From: a virus
Direction: 5' to 3' (one strand)
Length of the DNA: 33,277 nt
Virus record (IMG/VR): IMGVR_UViG_3300021376_000203
Location: 1-33,277 of that record
A program made the translations under genes and the position numbers. Of the stretch, positions 7,184 to 13,287 are shown in pieces (the stretch's first letter is position 1; each line of letters begins with the position of its first letter). The notes below the pieces were generated by a model. The model did no database searches. It worked only from the letters and a program-made list of their open reading frames with translations, and was not told where the DNA came from.

Positions 7184-9148
7184 ATGCAAATAAGCACACG
7201 CGCACAAGTTATTACTAGACGCACCTACAATAGGCCTATTAGTGATGATGGCAAAGAGTTTGAAACATGGACACAAACAATCAAACGAGTACGTGATCAT
7301 CAACACTGGCTATGGGAACGTAGTGTAGAGCGTCAGTTATATTTTAATGAAGTAGCTGAACTAGAAGAACTAGAACAACTTATGTTGTCTAGAAAAGTAT
7401 TGATGAGTGGCCGTACATTGTGGTTAGGTGGTACAAATGTAGCACAAACTCGTGAAGCCAGTCAATTTAATTGTAGCTTTACACAAGTAGAAACTGTGTA
7501 TGATGTAGTAGATGTCTTATGGTTATTATTACAAGGTTGTGGTGTAGGATTTAAGCCAATTGTAGGTACACTAAATGGATTTTCAAAACCAATAAAAGAC
7601 ATTCGAGTTATTAAAAGTCAACGAACAGCTAAGGGCGGTATAGAACACAATGTTGAAACTTGGGATGCTAACACAAAAACTTGGACAATACAAGTAGGAG
7701 ACAGTGCTGAGGCTTGGGCTAAATCTATTGGTAAACTACTTGCTGGTAAATACCCAGCAAATACACTTGTACTTGATTATAGTCAACTAAGACCTGCAGG
7801 AGAAAGATTAAAAGGATATGGCTGGATTAGTAGTGGTGACAATGCTATTTCAAAAGCCTATGTTGCAATCGCTAATATACTTAGTGGTCGAGCAGATAGT
7901 CTCCTTACTAGAATGGATATTCTTGATATTGTTAATCATCTTGGAACAATTTTATCCAGTCGTAGAAGCGCTGAAATTGCTCTTTTTGATTATGGTCAAC
8001 CAGAGTGGGAAGAGTTTGCAATAGCTAAAAAAGACTTTTGGTTGTATGGCCGTGAACACCGTCAACAAAGTAATAATAGCTTAGTATTTAAAGAAAAACC
8101 TACACGAGCTGAACTAAAGCATATATTTAATCTTATGCAAGAGGCCGGTGGTAGTGAACCAGGATTTATTAATGAACAAGAAGCTCTTAGACGTGCTCCG
8201 TGGTATAAAGGAGCAAATCCATGTGTCGAAATCCTATTGGGCAACAAGTCCTTCTGCAACCTTACAGAAACGGATATCTCCAAGTTTAAAGGTGACACCG
8301 CTGGACTACACGATGCGATCAGATTGGCTGCCAGGGCAAATTATCGTCAAACCTGTGTTAATCTTAAAGACGGGATCTTACAAGAAGCTTGGCACCTTAA
8401 CAACTATTTCCTACGTCTCTGCGGGGTTGGTTTAACAGGTATTGCAATGCGTCCTGATATGAATACCTATGACTATGAATATCTTAAGCGTACAGCAACC
8501 AGTGCCGCTATTAGCATGGCAGATGAACTAGGATTACCTCGTCCTAAAAATGTTACTTGTGTTAAGCCTAGTGGAACCCTATCAAAGATTATGGATTGTA
8601 CCGAGGGCGTACATAAACCACTAGGCAAGTATATTTTCAACAATGTGCAGTTTAGTACCTATGATCCTGTTATTCCACTAATGCGTGAAGCAGGCTATAA
8701 AGTAATAAATCATCCAACAGATCCTACGGGAGTATTAATAACCTTTCCAGTAGAATGGAAAGATGTACCATTTCACAAAGAAGCTGGCAAAGAAGTTAAT
8801 CTAGAAAGCGCGGTACATCAGCTAGACAGATATAAATTATTACAAACTAGTTGGACACAGCAAAATACATCAGTAACAATCAGTTACGATGTTACTGAAG
8901 TTAATGAGATTGTTGATTGGTTATTTAATAATTGGGATTGCTATGTAGGCGTAAGTTTTATTTATAGAACAGACCCTACTAAAACAGCTAAAGATTTAGG
9001 CTACTTATATCTTCCACAAGAAGTTGTTGATGAGCAAACCTACAAAGATTATGTTTTTAACCTAAAATCAGTAAATTTAGAAAGTGCTAACAGCTTCAAT
9101 GAAATTGTTAGTGAGGATTGTACAACAGGAGCTTGCCCAATAAAATAA
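7184..9148 (+). CDS. nrdJ: Class II adenosylcobalamin-dependent ribonucleoside-triphosphate reductase
   Basis: Monomeric B12-dependent ribonucleotide reductase of the Lactobacillus leichmannii type, making dNTPs from NTPs without oxygen. Active-site cysteines sit at C97 (FNCSF), C347 and C358, and the 11-residue spacing of the last two equals that of C408/C419 in the L. leichmannii enzyme. The C-terminal pair C646 and C651, ending CPIK, matches the thiol-relay tail. The product has 654 residues against 739 in L. leichmannii. The usual NPCGE loop reads NPCVE, a Gly to Val change next to the thiyl-radical cysteine. An AGGAG site lies upstream. Codons from about 8216 to 8330 end in C far more often than elsewhere in the gene. 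The enzyme pairs with dUTPase in nucleotide supply. Confidence 0.95.
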   Translation: MQISTRAQVITRRTYNRPISDDGKEFETWTQTIKRVRDHQHWLWERSVERQLYFNEVAELEELEQLMLSRKVLMSGRTLWLGGTNVAQTREASQFNCSFTQVETVYDVVDVLWLLLQGCGVGFKPIVGTLNGFSKPIKDIRVIKSQRTAKGGIEHNVETWDANTKTWTIQVGDSAEAWAKSIGKLLAGKYPANTLVLDYSQLRPAGERLKGYGWISSGDNAISKAYVAIANILSGRADSLLTRMDILDIVNHLGTILSSRRSAEIALFDYGQPEWEEFAIAKKDFWLYGREHRQQSNNSLVFKEKPTRAELKHIFNLMQEAGGSEPGFINEQEALRRAPWYKGANPCVEILLGNKSFCNLTETDISKFKGDTAGLHDAIRLAARANYRQTCVNLKDGILQEAWHLNNYFLRLCGVGLTGIAMRPDMNTYDYEYLKRTATSAAISMADELGLPRPKNVTCVKPSGTLSKIMDCTEGVHKPLGKYIFNNVQFSTYDPVIPLMREAGYKVINHPTDPTGVLITFPVEWKDVPFHKEAGKEVNLESAVHQLDRYKLLQTSWTQQNTSVTISYDVTEVNEIVDWLFNNWDCYVGVSFIYRTDPTKTAKDLGYLYLPQEVVDEQTYKDYVFNLKSVNLESANSFNEIVSEDCTTGACPIK

Positions 9149-9149
9149 T

Positions 9150-9329
9150 ATGGAAAACACAGAACTTACATTTACATTTACAGTACAGGAAGCAAATACT
9201 ATACTTATGGCATTACAAGAAATGCCAGCTAAAGTAGCTAATCCACTTACAGCTAAGATTCAGCAACAGGCTCAACCCCAATTGCCAAAATCAGAAAACG
9301 AAACTCCTACTTTAGAAGTTGTTAAGTAA
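9150..9329 (+). CDS. Small conserved-looking phage protein, 59 aa
   Basis: ATG at 9150, one base after the reductase stop, through TAA at 9327-9329, immediately before the hairpin terminator. The product begins MENTELTFTFTVQEANTILM and continues with Ala/Leu-rich helical sequence (QEMPAKVANPL), then a polar Gln/Pro/Glu tail. From memory, the VQEANTIL...LQEMPAKVANPL pattern resembles small proteins encoded by many marine phages, but I cannot assign a function. It is the last gene of the + strand operon, and translation is probably coupled to the reductase. Confidence 0.7.
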   Translation: MENTELTFTFTVQEANTILMALQEMPAKVANPLTAKIQQQAQPQLPKSENETPTLEVVK

Positions 9330-9358
9330 AAAAAAGCCCGCATTAGCGGGCTTTTTTA
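9330..9358. terminator. Bidirectional terminator between convergent arms
   Basis: A GC-rich stem (AGCCCGC at 9335-9341 with GCGGGCT at 9346-9352, loop ATTA) is flanked by an A tract on the left and a T tract on the right. It therefore reads as a rho-independent terminator on both strands. It lies between the last + gene (stop at 9329) and the last - gene (stop at 9362). Confidence 0.93.
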
Positions 9359-9361
9359 TTT

Positions 9362-10000
9362 TTATAGTGGCGTATCACTATAACTATCTTCATCATCTAC
9401 TGTATTATCACCATCGTGCATATCATCTAGCTGACTAAATACTTCTACAAGTATATCACGATAAGGTTGGTCTACTTTACACAGATCTAGTAAGTATATG
9501 TCTAAATGGTCATTTCGTAATAATTCTGCATGATACATAAATTGACCAAAAGCTTCTAGGTCTTCACTAATGTTTTGGTTGGCATAATTTTCTATTAATT
9601 GTGCTGCCATAATACGTAGTGGTTTACTAATCATGCCTTTTTGAGCTATACGAACTAATTGAAGTGCTTTGCCTTCACGCTCACGCATAATCTGATTACG
9701 TTTAGCAGTACTCCAACTATATCCACCATCACCACCCCATAAATCCCAAGCTACACGACCTTTACTAGGAAATCCTTCTTGTCCACTATAAAAACCACTA
9801 GCTTTCTTATCTACTTCATGACGACTAAAGAAGCTGTACATGCGTAGTACTACACTTGCCGATAGTGGATCGCGATCTTTTAGTTGATTGGCTCTAGCTA
9901 AACCAACAAGTGTGCCGCCAGCTTTTCCTTCGCTTTTCCATTTTAGTGCTCTTTTGGCAGCACTAGCCATACCACTTGTTGGTTTATACGTTTTGGCCAT
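9362..10000 (-). CDS. Phage protein with a motif seen in head-associated proteins, 212 aa
   Basis: The first 100 residues carry a pattern I recall from proteins linked to phage capsid and protease genes: S-A-A-K-R-A-L, then G-G-T-L-V-G-L-A-R-A, S-F-F-S-R-H-E-V-D-K, G-R-V-A-W and L-W-G-G-D-x-G-x-S-W-S. The rest is helical and ends in an acidic Asp/Ser tail. The molecular function of this domain is not known to me. The ATG at 10000 is chosen over an upstream in-frame ATG at 10024 because it has TAGGAA at the right spacing, the same start context as phoH (10769) and the 99-residue gene (11090). It is the last gene of the - strand arm. Confidence 0.65.
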   Translation of the reverse strand: MAKTYKPTSGMASAAKRALKWKSEGKAGGTLVGLARANQLKDRDPLSASVVLRMYSFFSRHEVDKKASGFYSGQEGFPSKGRVAWDLWGGDGGYSWSTAKRNQIMREREGKALQLVRIAQKGMISKPLRIMAAQLIENYANQNISEDLEAFGQFMYHAELLRNDHLDIYLLDLCKVDQPYRDILVEVFSQLDDMHDGDNTVDDEDSYSDTPL

Positions 10001-10085
10001 GATAATTCCTATTATTTTATACAATTGTCATTTAAAAACCAGAGTTTATTTACAGCATACATAACAGTTTTTATAGCTAGTATTA

Positions 10086-10769
10086 TTATTTATATGCTAA
10101 AATTATTTGTTTACATAAGTTGCTACGTACAATATCTTCATCTCTGAATTTAATCGTTTCAATACCTTCGATATTACTTAATCTAATGCTGGCATCTAGT
10201 AGTCCGCTGTTGTTAATATCACTTTGTTCGTGATCTCCGCTAATTATTATTTTACAGTTTTTACCAACGCGTGACAAGATCATTTTTATCTCATCTCTAG
10301 TCGCATTTTGTGCCTCGTCTAATAAGACTATACAGTCATCAAAAGTTAATCCACGCATAAATCCTAACGGTTTAGGTTCTATTTGTTTTTTACTAAGCGC
10401 ATACTCATAGAATCCTCGTCCTAGACTATCAGAAAAAATATAATCAAATGGTTCTAGGTAGGGAGCATATTTTTCGTCTAGTGTACCAGGCAAAAATCCT
10501 AATCCTCGTCCAGTTTCTATATTTGGTCTAGTTAGTATAATCTTTTTGATGCGACGATAAAATAATTCACTGGCAGCATATGTTGCTGCAATATATGTTT
10601 TGCCAGTACCTGCACTACCTATGCCAAAAATTACACTATTTTTATGTATAGCTGTTAAATAATTTTCTTGAATATAATTAAGTGGTTTTATATTTTTAAA
10701 ACTTATATTTAATGGAACAACATTATTAAGTTGAACACTACGTAACTTCTTAGCACTGCTTTTAGCCAT
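10086..10769 (-). CDS. phoH: PhoH-like P-loop ATPase
   Basis: PhoH-family ATPase, common in marine phages; in bacteria the family is linked to phosphate stress and RNA metabolism, but its phage role is unsettled. The 227-residue product shows Walker A GSAGTGKT (51-58), the family stretch T80-R-P-x4-G-x-G-x-G-F-L-P-G, Walker B with D151-E-A-Q, and S177-G-D-H-E-Q-S-D as the downstream nucleotide-sensing motif. The N-terminus is short and basic, and no extra RNA-binding or PIN domain is present. The start has a TAGGAA ribosome binding site. It is flanked by a secreted Lys-rich protein upstream and the 212-residue gene downstream. Confidence 0.93.
   Translation of the reverse strand: MAKSSAKKLRSVQLNNVVPLNISFKNIKPLNYIQENYLTAIHKNSVIFGIGSAGTGKTYIAATYAASELFYRRIKKIILTRPNIETGRGLGFLPGTLDEKYAPYLEPFDYIFSDSLGRGFYEYALSKKQIEPKPLGFMRGLTFDDCIVLLDEAQNATRDEIKMILSRVGKNCKIIISGDHEQSDINNSGLLDASIRLSNIEGIETIKFRDEDIVRSNLCKQIILAYK
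10087..10094 (-). promoter_or_regulatory. T4-type late promoter box candidate
   Basis: The - strand reads TATAAATA here, the exact T4 late-promoter box. It overlaps the phoH stop codon and lies about 86 bases upstream of the ATG at 10000. It is the only exact copy I found on the - strand at a gene boundary, and AT-rich sequence makes chance matches plausible. Confidence 0.3.
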
Positions 10770-10790
10770 GTATATTCCTAGTAGTTAAAG

Positions 10791-11090
10791 TTATTTCTTA
10801 TCAGGTACTTTATGTCCTTCTAATTTTTCATGTACTTTAACGTCTTTACAAATCTGTTCCGGCTTGCCATCTTTGCCAATAACAGGTTTGCCATCTTTAA
10901 CTTTATCAATACAAGCACGTTCTTTTTTAATATCTTCCTTTTTAGCCGGAGCTTTTTGTTCTTTCTTTGTTGGATCGTCTTTTTTAGCTTCAGTTTTAGC
11001 TGGTGCTTTTTCTTCCTTTTTTGATGAATCCGACGCTAGTGCTGGTTGTATTAATAGTGAAGCTACAAGGGCTAATAAAATTTTAGTCAT
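10791..11090 (-). CDS. Secreted Lys-rich small protein, 99 aa
   Basis: Residues 1-19 form a typical signal peptide (basic start, hydrophobic core, cleavage after P-A-L-A). The mature part begins with repeated Lys/Glu/Ala/Pro segments (K-K-E-x-K-A-P-A-K, about 24-55). It ends in a compact domain with two cysteines (ACIDKV and QICKDV) that could form a disulfide, and a GKDGKP-type repeat. It is probably periplasmic. The start at 11090 has TAGGAA at good spacing. I know no family. The Lys/Pro-rich spacer resembles a flexible linker through the cell wall, but that is inference. Confidence 0.65.
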   Translation of the reverse strand: MTKILLALVASLLIQPALASDSSKKEEKAPAKTEAKKDDPTKKEQKAPAKKEDIKKERACIDKVKDGKPVIGKDGKPEQICKDVKVHEKLEGHKVPDKK

Positions 11091-11101
11091 AAAATTTCCT
11101 A

Positions 11102-11548
11102 TTATAGTTCTGGAAATGGTTGTTGTGGTGGTGCGGCTTTACCGCCAAACCCAACAGTTACTTGATTGCCACCAGTTGATGGTGCTATGCTTATACTACC
11201 ATTATTACCTAGAGTAACAGTTGGCATAGGTGGTGGGCTTGGTGGCTTATCCCAACCTTTGTTTGCAGCTTGTAGTGCTACTTTTTGAGCCTCCTTATCA
11301 CCACTGGCTAACATAATACCGCTAAGAGTACCTGTTAAGAAAGTAGCAATAGGAATAATCAATTCAAAAAACTTGTTATCTACAGGACTAATACCGTTCA
11401 TTGGCTGTGTTACGAATATTAAGCTGTAAAGAACTACAAATACGATACCGAATAGTGTTAATGCTAGTACCATACCTATAAAAAATTTCAGCCTAGCCAT
11501 TAATTCGTCTTCGGTATAACGTGGACCTGACCATAAGTCTTTAATCAT
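11102..11548 (-). CDS. Two-helix membrane protein, holin candidate, 148 aa
   Basis: Two hydrophobic helices (about residues 20-45 and 62-85) separated by a short loop, a charged N-terminus (W-S-G-P-R-Y-T-E-D-E-L) and a cytoplasmic-looking Pro/Gly-rich tail (about 95-148). This size and topology suit a class II-like holin, and no other holin candidate is visible near the endolysin. It could equally be another inner-membrane protein of the envelope cluster. The ATG at 11548 overlaps the upstream stop (ATGA) and has AGGA seven bases before it, which I prefer to a TTG two codons earlier. Confidence 0.55.
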   Translation of the reverse strand: MIKDLWSGPRYTEDELMARLKFFIGMVLALTLFGIVFVVLYSLIFVTQPMNGISPVDNKFFELIIPIATFLTGTLSGIMLASGDKEAQKVALQAANKGWDKPPSPPPMPTVTLGNNGSISIAPSTGGNQVTVGFGGKAAPPQQPFPEL

Positions 11549-11763
11549 TTGCAATCCTTTGCTGATGCTTGAGCAGGATATTTACTACCAGCTACTAATT
11601 GTGTTCGTTCATAGGGTGTTAAATCTTCTGGACAGGTACCGTTTGCACTACAATAAGGTTTTTTACAAACCTTGTGCTCCCAATTATCTGGATTTTGACA
11701 TGGATACCTGTAAATGTCACTGCAACTAGCTAAGAGTAAGGTTAGCAGTGCTATCCTAACCAT
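11545..11763 (-). CDS. Small outer-membrane-type lipoprotein, Cys-rich, 72 aa
   Basis: The ATG at 11763 gives an ideal lipoprotein signal: an Arg near the start, a Leu-rich core and lipobox L-A-S-C with the modified Cys at residue 14. An in-frame ATG at 11778 adds five residues, including an Asp, and spoils the basic N-terminus. The mature part is short and has five further cysteines, some spaced to suggest disulfides (YPCQ, KVCKKPYC, GTCPED, DCK). It overlaps the DUF4337-like gene upstream by 13 bases and the holin candidate downstream by 4. An o-spanin role is possible, but a better candidate lies beside the endolysin. Family unknown. Confidence 0.6.
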   Translation of the reverse strand: MVRIALLTLLLASCSDIYRYPCQNPDNWEHKVCKKPYCSANGTCPEDLTPYERTQLVAGSKYPAQASAKDCK

Positions 11764-12278
11764 GGCAACCACATCCATAGTGCCTGCGTAACTATTAATG
11801 CACCAGCTACACCAACCACAGTACTTACATAAAACATAGACATACTAGCTGCTAATATACTTGCTGTTAGTAAAACAATGCTAATTTGTAGTATACTTCC
11901 GCCCCAGGTAAACCAAGGACTGCGCTTTTTAGCTTCATCACGCTCCAACTCTAGTGCTTTAGCTTTTTCCATAATGTCTTTTTTGTCATCGCTCATACGC
12001 TTAGCTTCAGCTAAAAACTTTTCCTTATTTTCTGGTTTATTAGCCTCTGCAGCACTAATCTCGTATAGTACTCCACGTACATTTTTAGCTTGATACCACG
12101 CCCACATATTGTTAGCTTGAATAGTATTATTTTGTATTTTGCTACTATTCGACCCACCAATCATTGTGTTTATAGCTAGTAGTGCAGCTAAAAATACAAT
12201 AACAAATCCTGCTTTGTCTTTGATTTTAGCTTCTTTTTCGCTACGAGTTAGCGGTTTAGGTTCTAGTGTATCACTCAT
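11751..12278 (-). CDS. DUF4337-like inner-membrane protein, 175 aa
   Basis: The product resembles bacterial DUF4337 membrane proteins. It has a charged cytoplasmic N-terminus, a first membrane helix (about 25-40), the motif S-S-K-I-Q-N-N-T-I-Q-A-N-N-M-W-A-W-Y-Q-A-K, a charged helical region (about 75-117), then two hydrophobic helices near the C-terminus (about 125-170). The function of DUF4337 is unknown to me. An AGGA site precedes the ATG at 12278. It lies in a run of membrane and secreted genes between the secreted repeat proteins and phoH, and its 3' end overlaps the lipoprotein gene. Confidence 0.65.
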   Translation of the reverse strand: MSDTLEPKPLTRSEKEAKIKDKAGFVIVFLAALLAINTMIGGSNSSKIQNNTIQANNMWAWYQAKNVRGVLYEISAAEANKPENKEKFLAEAKRMSDDKKDIMEKAKALELERDEAKKRSPWFTWGGSILQISIVLLTASILAASMSMFYVSTVVGVAGALIVTQALWMWLPWLG

Positions 12279-12287
12279 GCTGCATCC

Positions 12288-12941
12288 TTATTTATTAGCC
12301 AATGGGTTATCTAGAGCTTTCTTTAAGTCCTCGGCTATCTTACGATCAAGAGCTTTAAGTTTAGCATCCACTTCACGATTATTGGCAGCAATAGCCTTAG
12401 CATTATCAGCACTCATTTTATTCATTTCTTTAGTAGCAGCATTAAGTGACTGATCAGCTGATTTTTGTATACTACGCACTTCAATTTTAATTTCTTGCAC
12501 AGTTTTATCTATCTCACGTTGTTGTATTTTGTTACTAGTTTCAACACTTTCAACAACTTTTTCTAATCTGCGTATATCACTCTTCAAATCATTTTTAATA
12601 TCACGAGTGTATTCTGCAGTTTTATCACTGCCTTCTTGTACAGCCTTGCTTGTTTTAGTAATATTTTCTTCTATTACTGCTAATCGTTTATCAAACTCGC
12701 TAAAATCTGGACTAATATATTCAGCAATCTTTTTCTTCATGCCTATGTAGTCTTTATATACTTCAAAGACACCATATAATCCACCCAACGTACTACTGAT
12801 TAATGTAGCTGCTACCATTAATTTTGCCGGAGTAAATTCATAGCCTCCAATACTAATAACAGTATCTTTGCTAGCATATTTTTTAACTGCGGCCTCAGCT
12901 TCATCTATCTTCTTATTAACATCTTTAATTTCTTCAGTCAT
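12288..12941 (-). CDS. Membrane-anchored coiled-coil protein, 217 aa
   Basis: A short charged N-terminus, one hydrophobic segment (about residues 38-58, L-M-V-A-A-T-L-I-S-S-T-L-G-G-L-Y-G-V-F), then a long Lys/Glu/Asp/Ala heptad-like coiled coil to the C-terminus (about 75-217). The true start is the ATG at 12941, which has AAGGA upstream; the frame is open to an ATG at 12989, but that would overlap the preceding gene and has no binding site. The architecture suits an inner-membrane protein with a rod domain, as in spanins or membrane-tethered scaffolds. It is about 5 kb from the endolysin, so a lysis role is not supported. Family unknown. Confidence 0.6.
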   Translation of the reverse strand: MTEEIKDVNKKIDEAEAAVKKYASKDTVISIGGYEFTPAKLMVAATLISSTLGGLYGVFEVYKDYIGMKKKIAEYISPDFSEFDKRLAVIEENITKTSKAVQEGSDKTAEYTRDIKNDLKSDIRRLEKVVESVETSNKIQQREIDKTVQEIKIEVRSIQKSADQSLNAATKEMNKMSADNAKAIAANNREVDAKLKALDRKIAEDLKKALDNPLANK

Positions 12942-12951
12942 TTTGCTTCCT

Positions 12952-13191
12952 TTAATGTTTAGTAGCAAATCTACTGGATAATAACTCACGCATTAATTTT
13001 AGTTCTTCTTCATTTTGAATTATTATTTTTTCATCTAAATCAATTTCATCTTTCCAAATTGATTCAGGAACATTTAAGAATAAATAAATATCTTTCCAAG
13101 TTGTAGTTACATTTTGATTATAACATAATTCTATAACTCGCATCATAGCATCAGAAATTAGTTCAGAAATATGATTATAGTGTAGTTTCAT
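12952..13191 (-). CDS. Small acidic hypothetical protein, 79 aa
   Basis: A soluble, acidic protein rich in Glu, Ile, Leu and Asn, with no signal or membrane segment. The ATG at 13191 has AGGA nine bases upstream. It follows a gap of 96 bases after the 832-residue gene, the longest gap in the - arm apart from the frameshift region. The next gene starts 10 bases after its stop. I do not recognise it. Confidence 0.6.
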   Translation of the reverse strand: MKLHYNHISELISDAMMRVIELCYNQNVTTTWKDIYLFLNVPESIWKDEIDLDEKIIIQNEEELKLMRELLSSRFATKH

Positions 13192-13287
13192 GTTTTTAAT
13201 CCTAGATGGACATTGCTATTACAAACAAGCTTAATATAAATAATACAATATGTAGTAACGCTAAATAATTTGTATTATTAATATAAA

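Noticed and set aside
10864-11217. Long + strand frame opposite the Lys-rich and holin-like genes
   Set aside because: It spans two real - strand genes that have signal or membrane segments and ribosome binding sites; its own sequence is a reverse image of low-complexity Lys/Pro coding.
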